Below, in pieces: positions 11,901 to 23,900 of a DNA stretch of 64,000 bases (position 1 is its first letter; every line of letters starts with the position of its first letter). The DNA lies in contig CAIIXF020000012.1 of NCBI GenBank assembly GCA_903813345.2, positions 31,213,001-31,277,000 on the forward strand. The letters run 5' to 3'. Source of the DNA: Owenia fusiformis (lineage: Eukaryota > Annelida > Polychaeta > Sabellida > Oweniidae). A model generated the notes under the pieces. That model was not told where the DNA came from, searched no databases, and saw nothing but the letters and a program-made list of their open reading frames with translations. Both the position numbers and the translations under genes were made by a program.

Positions 11901-14900
11901 AAAGGAATTAATTATACTGGAAATATATTATTGAAACACATTGGATTAGTTTGTCGTATGTAAGTATATGTGGAAGGTACGCTACATGACTCTGACTTTA
12001 AGAGTTGGTAGAAATTACTCTTGTTAACCCCTCCCGCTATACTATTCTCCTCTCCCAGTCTCAATATAAGAACCGGGCGAACGTTCCCGCTTCATTGGTG
12101 GCAGCAAAGGGTGAGATTTGGGAGAACTACAAACTAAATGATCGATTCGATTGTATAGCAAAAACTGCAGATAGCCAAAAGAGCTCTAGCACAGTAAAGC
12201 TACAATCAGGATCTGAATCTGAATTTCATGCTAAAATAAATGATTTGATTGTATAGCAAAAACTGCAGATAGCCGAAAGAGCTCTAGTACAGTAAAGCTA
12301 CAATCAGAATCTCAATCTCATGCTAGTAATTCCAATCTTAAATGATTCGATTGTATAGCAAACACTGCAGAGAGCCAGAAGACGCTCTAGTACAGTAAAG
12401 CTACAATTCGAATCTGAATATCATGCTAGTAGTTTCCATCTTAAATGATTCGATGGTACAGCATTAACTGCAGAGAGCCAGAAGAAGCTCTAGTACAGTA
12501 AATCTGTAATAAGTTAAAATAATCAGTTTGACAGTAAGAAAATACTGTGAACTGCATTGAATCTGATTCTGAAATTGTATTGAAGCTTCGTTCAAAGAAA
12601 GGTTCTAGTACCCAGGTGTACCCTCAGGGCAAGAGTCGAATCTGAAACAAGAACAGAAGAAGCTGTGTATTACCCTTGTTATTTGAAACTTGACTCATTA
12701 ATAAAGCTGCTAATTAGTAAATCGCTACCGTAAATGTACATTAGCGGCGAGGCTCGAGTCAACCCCCCCCCTTTTTTTGGAGTAATCGCTTACATAGATG
12801 TGTAAGTGGTGATTCTGTTGAAAGAAACCCGCAAAAACTGAGTATATTGTAAAACTGATATAATATATGTTTTGAAGTACTCTGGTGTGTTTATGAGTGT
12901 CAGTATAAGAATACTGCTTTAAACTCTGATATAGTCCAAATATAAAACGTATTTGCGTTGAAAGAAATGTTTTGGTAAAGAAAAAACGTTTGTAAAAGAA
13001 ATTTGGAGAAGTGAAATTTCTGAAATACGAAAAATTGCATTACTTGCAAGTATCTAGAGAGATTCACATCGTGTTGTGTGGGAATGACTAATGCTTGTAA
13101 ACTTCATTGAAATGCAAACTATTATATCAGATTATATAATATCTGTTGGTTTTTCATTTTGAATGCTTTTATCGAGTACATTCATTGAATGTGGTGAAAT
13201 TGGTACAATTGAAAACATTGCTTGATCCTTCTAAGGTGCGCTCGAAGTGACAGGTAGTTGATATTATCACGTACTTGGTATCACTCCTTGCGAGGTACTG
13301 AAATTGAAATAGGAAATAGCCATTGTGTTATTGTGATATGGTTTGATGAATGCCCTGAGAATAGACCATAAACACGAATTGAACCAAAATAGTGTTTTGA
13401 TTGAAGTGACTCCCACACACTAGATAGTTGCTTAAGGAACTAATGCGTGTGGAAATTGATAATAAAAACATTGTATCTGAATAAATACTAACAAGTGCAT
13501 GTAACGCCTGAGTTGATAAATTCTGATTGCCTGTTAGACAATATCAGGTTACCAAAGTAAACCCCCTCCCAATTGTCTCTGTACATAAAGTAATTTGTCG
13601 AGGCAATTAAAAATAAATAAACAACGGTAACTCTAGGTCGTACGTAAAGAGTTGTTATTGATAAGCTAAAAATCAATAAGCGCTATGGAGGATAATAAAA
13701 AAACACAATATTATCAAGAAGATGATAAAAGGAGTGTATGGTCTGTGTATGAAGATGAGGTTCAGATGAAAATGACCCATCGAGGACCTGATCAACCCTC
13801 TGGTTACGCAACCCCAGGAGAAAGTAAGGCGTTTGGAAAAGTAGGCGCCGCGTCGGGGTATGTTGCGCAAGACGAGGTCTTGAAAACAACGATACGACCT
13901 CCATTGGATATGACAGTGGTACTTGAAAAGAGGGCCATTAATGCCCCAAAGATGGAGTAAACGACTCCCTAGAGAAAACCTCTCAGAGATGTATTATAGA
14001 GAATGCAAACAACTGAGAGGGGATGTATATAAACATACATGTAAATAATTAAATATATTCTAACTTTTTAATTGACACAGGGGCTTCTGCAACATTGCTA
14101 GCCTACTCTGAATTTATAAAAGTACCCAAATATAACAGGGTCTGAAGAAAAAGTAGACAGGGCCATGTCATGTTGAGAGGCAAATGTCTGGGGTCCAGAC
14201 ATCAAAAGAGAGGGTGCGAATCGATTAGGTTCCCGATAATCAGGAAAATAATTAAGTTGTTAATCCTGAATTGAATGAGGATATCAGTTGAATACAAAAA
14301 TAAGTAGATGCCCGGGAGTGGATGTCCTTGACAAAGCGTATCGTGTCAACGGTCGTGTACCCACTGATATGTGAATGGCAATTGCTAAATGAAAGCATAT
14401 TTCACGGTAGTGAGCCGTGTGTACATACAGTAAAGAAGTAGATTGTAGTGATAACGTTATGTAATGATTATGTTTAACAATGATATAAAAGAAAACAGAT
14501 CTATTGAAATGATTTGGCAGTGAATTTGTTAAATGTACTTGGTATGTCAGAGAGCAACAAAAATGCGTTCAATTAGGCATGGTCGTTGACTGCTTCCTAG
14601 TCCAAGAAGCCAGTAATTCGGGGTGTATTCACGAATTAAATATGCGAGACATTGAGATATCGGGTTTTGAAAGATATCTGACAATCATTATGAATAAATG
14701 ATACTCTGAGCATGAGCATGATTCCGTAAGGGAAAGAGATGACTTGAGAGTTAGATTGGAGTTTGAAGAGGGAAAATTGTTTGCCCTCTGTGCCAGGGTA
14801 CTTAGGGTACGAGGCAAGAATAAGCATTTTCTGGACGTATTAGATTAACTTTATTGGTTGATGTCTTTTTGGCATGAATGTCTAGTCCTTTAAAGAAATC

Positions 14901-17900
14901 TATTCAGATTGCCCACCCAGGATAAGTCCGATTATATTGATGAACTCAGTCTGATCAGCTGAGTGTTACTTTATTTTGACTGGCGGGGTATAAAGTCCAA
15001 TCTTGATAAGTCATGATGCTTGGTTTAAAATGCTTGGTGGGAATCAAACGGTACCTTTGTGCTTCCCTGAAGAGTTTGTTGATTCATTATTTAATGAATT
15101 GTTGTTTTCCTGTTAGAGGAAATGTATTGTCAAGTTGAATAAACTTGACAATGAGAAATTAAATGAATGATTGTGACGCTCGAGGAAGAGCGTATTGATG
15201 GCTCGGCGTATTGATGTAAGAAATGTGCCCTGAAGCTGTGTGGACAGTCGGCCTGGAGATAAAAAAAAACCGTAATGGCAGTGTATATTCTGACCAAGTC
15301 TTATGAAGTGGGTGACACGCTGATTCCCCGAGGCGCTACCAGTCTTTCGAGGGGAAAAGAAGATGTCAGTGGGAAGCCTTGCATGATGACAATTCCCCGA
15401 GGCGCTACCAGTCTTTCGAGGGGAAAAGAAGAAGATGTCTGTGGGAAGTCTTCGCATGATGACAATTCTCCGAGGCGCTTCCAGTCTTTCGAGGGGAAAA
15501 GAAGAAGATGTCTGTGGGAAGTCTTCGCATGATGACAATTCTCAGAGGCGCTACCAGTCTTTCGAGGGGGAAAAGAAGATGTCTGTGGGAAGCCTTGCAT
15601 GATGACAATTCCCCGAGGCGCTACCAGTCGTTCGAGGGGAAAGAAGACAATGTTATGGGATGCTTTCCCACGTATGTTGCAGGAAGGCGTAATTTTTCTA
15701 GGGCGTTCCCAGCACTACGGATGGAATTCCTTAATGTCAACTTATACTCAGCTTGGTTCCTGAAATGCCGTAGCTATCTGGTTGTTTCTTTACGGACTCT
15801 AATTACCGGCGAATTCCAGTCGACGGGGATCCAGTGAAAGTACCAATATGGCGGATGCTGACGGGGAGGCTGACAAACGAGACGCTGATTTTATAGACTT
15901 AAACTACTGGATTTTATTATCGAATCATGGACTGAATGAACACCAAGAGACAATTCTAGCATCGCATGGTTGGATTATTTATTATGGACATATTATTAGC
16001 AAAAATGTTGATTTTAAATGGTGACTCACTTAGTATATTTGACAATTTTATTACTTTTCGTTTAAAATATTTGATCGTTTGCTCCGTTATTAAAGTTCTG
16101 TTGTCACAGGAGTTTCCAACGGCTTGTGGGGAGCTGTGTAGCAGAACGATCATATAGTTTTCATTATTGTGTTTCTTTTAATCAACGTTTCATTAGTTCA
16201 TCATCTTTCTGACACGTGGCCTGGTCAGTGAGCACCTTTGGGATGACATTTTATTTGGTTAAGACTGCCCTTTGCTGTCAATCATGATCCGTTCGACTGA
16301 GAATGGACATGATTGGCTCATAAGGGTAGGAAAATACAGTATAAAATGTCATCACTAGGTGCGAGAGAACAGATTTTAGATTTGACAAGATTTGAACATA
16401 TATTTTAGCCTTTACAAGATTTACACAGTTTTACAACTCTCTACACGTTCTACAGATTTATATTTTATGAGCATTCAGATTTACCGGAGATATGATGTAC
16501 AAAGCTGTATTGTACTAATTTACTAAAGGAATTAATTATACTGGAAATATATTATTGAAACACATTGGATTAGTTTGTCGTATGTAAGTATATGTGGAAG
16601 GTACGCTACATGACTCTGACTTTTAGAGTTGGTAGAAATTACTCTTGTTAACCCCTCCCGCTATACTATTCTCCTCTCCCAGTCTCAATATAAGAACCGG
16701 GCGAACGTTCCCGCTTCAATATCATTTTATGGAAAGAGTAAAAGCTTATGCCATGTGGTCTAACACGTTTCTCTGATGGTAACGAACATTTTTTTCTTAA
16801 AACGAACTCAAGGCACTGGCTTGTTTCTACAAGCAAATGTGAAAAATGCAGACGCACCTCGGACTTGACGCATGTCCTCCATTGAAAACATAAACAATCT
16901 TTCAAAATTACATTTTATTTCATTTCTTATCTCAATTCCAGACTCATATAATTGGAATGAATGAACCAAGTAACGATGATTTTTCTGAATTTTTGGAAAC
17001 TGGCGACACCCCTTTGAAAGGCTGTGCAAAATAATATATCGTTCAAGATGGGCTTTGTTTATCACTTTCTCTTAGAATCATGCGGCTGCGAAGTAAAGTA
17101 GTTTTGAAATCGAAAAAATGTGATAATAAATACCTGTAAACATGACTTGAAAATCAAAATTCAAAATGGCGACAGTAACGAATGATTCATTTTGACACTT
17201 TAGAGCCCTGGTAAAAATCCATTTATGAAATTCCCATTCAAAAATGAATGTTCACATATGGCCTTGAGGTTATTGATGAAATATATGCAGAAATTAAAGA
17301 TACACCACTAATATTTTCCGAGATAACATACGGCGACATCAATTGGGACATTTTTTTGAATTTGGGTGCTATGGAATTTGGATGCTATAGCATCTTTCTG
17401 TTTCACTTTGAACATGCGTCTCAGGGCTGAGGACAAACGAGATGGCATGGTTTATAATCATGAACCTCGATGAATTACTTTCAAGCTAGAGACTGAGAGA
17501 TAACTTTAACAATCTTTATATTCATATTTTGTCCATACTTTATTGTTATGCTAGAATTAAGTAGAGGAAAATGTAACATCATTTGAACTTATAGATTGAA
17601 TATAAATGACTAGACTGGCTCTATTAGGTTCTTAGAATAAACGAGGTCAATTCTGGAATTCAGTTATTTTAAATATGTGCTATTGAATGTTCTCTTCTTC
17701 ATCCTAGCTCAAACCTACCTGGTAGATTTCCCCAAAGTTGTTTGTTCTCAATCTGACAAGGGCCAACGATGTCAAAGCTCCAGAGCGGAGAAGTAACATT
17801 GTGAGACGTTCCAAAGATTATTTTCATTGGGACACCATTGGTATCATGTTGTACAGCTATACCATTGGGATATAGGAATCCGGTAGCCGCCTTTATCATC

Positions 17901-20900
17901 TCATCAGTTGTATTATTGTAACAGTACACACTCCCAAATGGCTCCTTGAATTCAATGATAGATTCTACGATGGCAACACATAGAATACAAGGCATTAACA
18001 TGACAGTCATCACCTAGTTGAAGCAACATAAAAGAAACCTTTTGACCTTGAGGAGGTCATTGAAGGTCAGATCTCTTTTGACCTTGAGAATGTCATTGGA
18101 GGTCAAATCTATAGTCAGATTTGAACTGTTGAGAACTTATAGATGATTTTGCGAAATATTTATCAATTTGAAGAAAGTTGAAAAATACCTTTTTGACCTT
18201 TCTTTGACCTTAAGAAGGTCGTTGAAGGTCAAATCTCAAACGTTAAGTCAGTCCGATAACGTGTAGCTAATTTTGAAAATAAATTGGTCGATTTTAAGGA
18301 AGTTTAAAACTATCTTTTTGACCTTTCTTTGACCTTATGAAGGTCGTTGAAGGTCAAATCTTAAGTCAGATTTGAACTTCCAATAACTTATAGATGATGT
18401 TGAAAAAAATTGGTCAATTTGAAGCAAGTTAAAAAAGACCTTTTTGACCTTTTTTGACCTTGAAAAGGTCATCGAAGGTCAAATCTTAAATATAAAGTAA
18501 GATTTGAGCTTCTGAAAACATGTAGATGATTTTGAAAACAATTGAAGTCAGTCTATAAGCATTTGTTAAATTATTGGAAGTTGTAGGAATTTGTTTCAGA
18601 CGCCGACCGCCGATCGCCAAACGCCGTCAAAAAACGAAGGCCATAACAATATGTCACCACTTTTTGGTGGTGACATAAAAACCGTGATAAAGGCCTTCCT
18701 ACACATAGACGAAAACCCCCCGACATCAACTTGCGAGTAAGCTTACTGGCGAATAGGACTTGGGTAAAATTCGTTCCCATTAGTATATGAACGTCGTACA
18801 TTGTTGTGGTGTTCGTATGCGAAAATATTGTTTCGGGAAGTTTCGGTTAGGAAGCATGCGCAAAGTTGCCCTTCCGTTTGCGTGTTGACCTTGACAAAAA
18901 GTTTCTTTTTGATTTACATTATTTTTAATGATTCGTATAGGGTCTCCTATGATTTTGAGGGATATCAAAAGGGCTTCCACCCTCGTTTAAAGTCTCATGC
19001 AAGAGCCCCGTACTTAAAATCGTCCACAAAGCTGGGCTTAAATCGATTAATAGAGAGTTTAAGCTTGCGATGTTTTTCACAACCTAAACATGAACGAACG
19101 GAAAATATTTAAGCGATGCATTTGTATGGGCGATCGGTCATACGTATAGGTTGGCATTTCGATTTTATATGCAAGCTTAAACTCCCTAATATTTACCTCA
19201 TTCGATCGTGTGAAGTTAAATGGGGCAATAGGACCATGTGGTGCCGTGATCCATAGATTTCCATGATAGTCGAACATAAGATCATTAAACCCCTGTAGAA
19301 TTTCATTCTTATTATTTACAGTAGCTACCTGGAATTAAAGTAAAAAAAAAATTATTATGATATTATTGATAACTAACCAGAAAATGTTCAAGAGTGGTAT
19401 CCACTATCAATCTGATTTCAACAAATGGTACATACGTAGTTCCGCTAAATGCTCAACCCAAGGGAATATCATTGTAAAAATACGTTTAAATCTGAGAACT
19501 ATGAACTATGAAATCTGACATCTAGAATGTCATCCTTGCTGACATCAATTGTCCAAATGTCAACGGAGCTAGCGGTAACGCATGCGTGGTCAAATGATTG
19601 CTACACAGTTGAGTTGTGAAAAACATTTTGAGTGTTAGGCTAGATATTAGGGAGTTTAAGCTTGCATATAAAATCGAAACGCCAACCTATACGTATGACC
19701 AATCGCCCATACAAATACACCGCTTAAATATTTGTCGTTTGCGTTTAGGTTGTGAAAAACATTGCAAGCTTAAACTCCCTAATGTTAGCTTTCTCCTCTT
19801 AACCTACTTGCTGGAAAGAACCATTTTGATACACTTTCAATAAGCCAAGTCTTCCATCAGCAACCCAGATATTGTTCTCGCGGTCACATTGTAGTCCTAG
19901 TGGCATCCCTTGAAAACCATCTAATGATGGAGAGACCAATGTACTAGCCTGCGAATATAACAAATTAAAATCTCAATCTTATTTTAAGGATTTTATAGCA
20001 CATCGAACTTTCATTTATCCTTCATTTTTGAAAATTACAAAAACATGAAATGTCATTAGTGATAGATTATGTTTATTTCGATTTCAATTTTCTTGAGTAT
20101 AAATGTTGAATTAATAATATTAGCGGCAAAAAAGAATGGTTCTTTTTGGTGTCCTTTCATTTACATTTCTTTCTTGTCCCTTTATTTTAAAAATCCATTC
20201 ACTAAATTCAATATTAACTCAAGTTCGTCTTTTATAAAAAAGGTGTTATTTCTATCATTTATTGTTTAAAGATAGATATTTGATTGAGATAGCTAGATAA
20301 AGATATTGATGAGTTTTTCATATGCAAATATGCTCTTTGTTTAAGCGAGATCTGTGATTTATCTAAATAGTCTAAAAACCCATTAATATCTAAAGCAACA
20401 TATAGAGGTTTTTGTAAATATGTCTCATCGATTACAAAAATACAAACTGACAGAGAATCTGAATGAGAATTTGAGAACTTACATTCTTATTTTCCAAGTC
20501 GATTTTGCGGATCTTACCAGCTACATATAAAACGAGGTAAAAATTCCCATCTTTGCTGAAAACTGGACCTTCTGTTACCTCTTTTTCCTTCAGTATTTTG
20601 AGGAAGCTGGCTTAAAAAGCAATTGGAAAATACTGTTTACGCAATACATGTACATGTAATAACTTTTATTTAATGCATGCTCCGATGTTCACAGAAACAG
20701 ATTTTAAAAATCCGAAATTTTGATCAAGCATTGATTTAATACGCTGCTGTCTTCCTATTTGGTTTAGGATGCTTTTTCTAAACATCTCAATCCTTGATAT
20801 TATATCAGTAACAAGGCATTGATCTATCATAGATCAAGCATAGTCTTTCATAAAGTAACTGTTGAATAAATTTGTAAGAAAACCCAAGTCAACATTGACA

Positions 20901-23900
20901 AGTCAACACCTTAGAATATACCTTGATCAACACCTTGTTCAATCCTTGATCAAAACCTTATTCAACCCTTGATCAAAGCCTTGTTCAACCCTTGATCAAA
21001 ACCTTGTTCAACCCTTGATCAACACTTTGTTCAACCCTTAATAACACATCAGGACCTTGAAATAGTTCTAGCACATCAATCTAGACTGAATGCCCTAATC
21101 TTGTAAATGGATGCTACTACTGATTGCTATTCGTAATTCATGAAAACTATGAAATGCACCTTTGTTACATCTTGCTTCATCAAGTTTCGGACCTATCCTA
21201 AAGAACGAAGTGTTTGAGCGTTGACCCAGACGATGCCTTTATAAGATGGTTTTGGAATGTGATAATGATTCCTAAATGGTGGGAGGGGGGGGGGGCTGTA
21301 GGCATTGCATCTTTGTGCGTTAAATTATAATGCTATAGTTTAGCATATTGGGATTTATTTTTGTAATATTACTTTTGTTTGAAGCTGTTTGACATGTTTC
21401 CCCAACTCTACACTTTTGGATACATCCAGCGAGGACTTTCTCGGCAGTAGATCCACTTATGGCAACAGAGCAGTTCTTCCAACAAGACAAATCAATAGTA
21501 TCACCCTGCAGCATATAGATTAAGAGAAATCAATCAAATAGTATGTTTAATAGTGATTCGATCGGGATCACCTCATTATACCGACGCGTATTATACCGAA
21601 ACCCATTATACCGACGCGCATTGTGCCGAAAAGGCCTACCGATGCGCGTTGTACCGAAATCCGTGCCAGTGGGAAGGCACATTGCCTTAACCCACCAGTT
21701 TTATGACTAGGGACTATATCTTTACAGCGGGAATTTCAAGTTTTTGTCAGTGTGGGCATAAAAAGTTGCATTCCTCAATACATGCATTTTCAATATTTTC
21801 ATTTGAAACTCGCAAGAACGGTGCTTTGAATCTATCTCTTTACTCTTTTAAAACGTCATGTAGACATATGATTATGTACATGTATGACAGTGCACAGTAA
21901 CATTATATAAGCATAGAATAATAAAAGTGGAGCCTGAAAAGTCAAATATGGTGCTATGTTGAAAAGTCAAGAGAAATTCTACTGTGCCAGCATATAAAAT
22001 AGATAGTTTATATATTACTTTATCATACACGTTGGTACAAATTAACATGATTTTTTCATTGAACAGACAAGTCTTGAAAATTAAAAATTCATTTTTACTT
22101 ACTTCCACAATATTTTGACTTTAAACTTTTTAATATGAGACTGGATGTCAATCTGTTGTTTATATATTCATATTCAATTAAAAGTTTATCGCGAAAAAAA
22201 CATATTTTCAGATAAAGCTTAATTTAAAATCTTTGAACATCTTTACGTCTCAGTTGCGGCCAGAAATGTTTTAACTGATGCTAGGCGTTTCGGATTGAGG
22301 GGTCGTCTCAACAAACTAAATTCCAGTTAACCATCAATTTCAGTATTTCATAGAGGATAAAGTCATAATTCTGTTATTTATGTTTGATTATGGTTAACCC
22401 TGTACTTCATAAAATATATTTAACCGTGGTAAATTCTGTATTCAATGAAGTAAACATTTATTTATACTGGTTTGTTTCATTGGTAGAAATAAATAATTGT
22501 GCTATTAAATATAAAGTTTCACATTCCTTATTGAACTTGATAATTACTGTATTTTCGATCTTGTGCTGATAGGGCCAAGAATTGTAGTCATGGAGAGAGA
22601 GCAAGATATTGTTTTACTTTAAATCTTTCCAAATCCAAGTGTGATTTTTATGAATATGTGCCTCAATGATCCCATTAATTCTAAAGTTATTTCATTTTCT
22701 AACCATTTCACAAACATTTCTTTTCATAGTATAATATTTCTAAATTGGCATCATTTCCATGTTTAAATTGCTTATATAGTTTTTGGCTAATGATATTATC
22801 TCTATCATCAGTTTTCATTCCGCAAACGAAATATCAATTATTTTGCCCAATATTTCAGTTTCATTATTTTGAAACATTGACTACATGTTTTAATTGGTAG
22901 TTTGAAATGGTGCTCATTAACTAAGTCCAATATTCAGCGCCCCTTTAATATCTATTTAGGGGCAAATCAATACTAGACTTAGCAGGTCATCTGATTCTCA
23001 ATTTGATTTTGATTTGAATTGATTCTCAATTGGGACCCATAGTGACTTTGCTCCACCGTTCTTGGTTGAGTTTAAGTCATGGCTCTAATTGGTACAAAAA
23101 TTAAGCTACCCACGAATGCTGTTTTTTCTCCGGGGCCTTCCCATAACTAACGAAAACAATGGCGGGACATTTCTGGATTATTTCCGGTGTTTCTTTTTGT
23201 TGCTATCCATGCCAATTTCTTGGCGCTGTTGAAAGGCCATGGTCCAATCAACCGTACCTCTTTATCTTATGATGACCACACAAAATGATAGAGCGTGGGA
23301 ACCGACTGTGCCAAATGCTACGGATATTGCAGCTATGTGTGTTGTGTTTTCAAGTGTTATTTTATATATGTCCGACAAATCGAATTATGGTTTTGATACT
23401 ATCTAGATGTATTTAATAGTATCTATATGTCTCGTTCATTCATTTGACCAATAAAAATCATAACTGCCTGAATATGAATAAAGTATGTAAATAAATAAAT
23501 TAAAACGTCAAATTAAGAAGCAAAAGTCTTTTCTGGGTCACTGCGAATGGCATGATTTCCTCGAGTCTCTTCAGTTGCAAGGCAACTATACTGGGACCGA
23601 TTCACGTCGTTCCACTACTGCCCTTGGTGGGGGCCCGCTACCATACTATATGACTCCCGGAGTTTACTAAAGCACGTTAGTGGAGGAACCAACCACAGTC
23701 TCACAATCTGTCTCCGGCAAGAGCGGCCAGAGAACCAACCCATGCCAAGGGCCGGTAAACGGTTGGACCTTCGGACCGGGTGTCCGTAGTGACAATGATC
23801 AACAAATCCGTACCTGGGGCTCGAACGCGGGACCTCCGTATCCCACGACGTTCAACCGCAAAGTAGCCTCAGTCTACGCCACTAGGCTACCCTGCTTAGG

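Larger units (their letters stand above)
11513..16718. mobile_element. young non-autonomous LTR retrotransposon
   Basis: Two 582-bp direct repeats (11513-12094 and 16137-16718) both start TG and end CA. They differ at one base that I could find (A at about 12000, T at the matching 3' LTR position). The element is flanked by ATAT on each side (11509-11512 and 16719-16722). A primer-binding-like TGGTGGCAGCAAAGG starts at 12096, and a purine-rich GTGGGGAG precedes the 3' LTR. The 4-kb interior has no reverse transcriptase or integrase. It retains only an aspartic-protease-like fragment, a 91-codon ORF and two tandem arrays. It lies in the last intron of the DFPase-like gene. The near-identical LTRs imply recent insertion, so the machinery was probably supplied in trans. 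Confidence 0.93.

Noticed and set aside
15113-15837. Overlapping ORFs on both strands with repeated SFEGKRRR / LERLVAPRG
   Set aside because: They come from the 75-80-bp tandem array of the LTR element, open in several frames and with no protein features.
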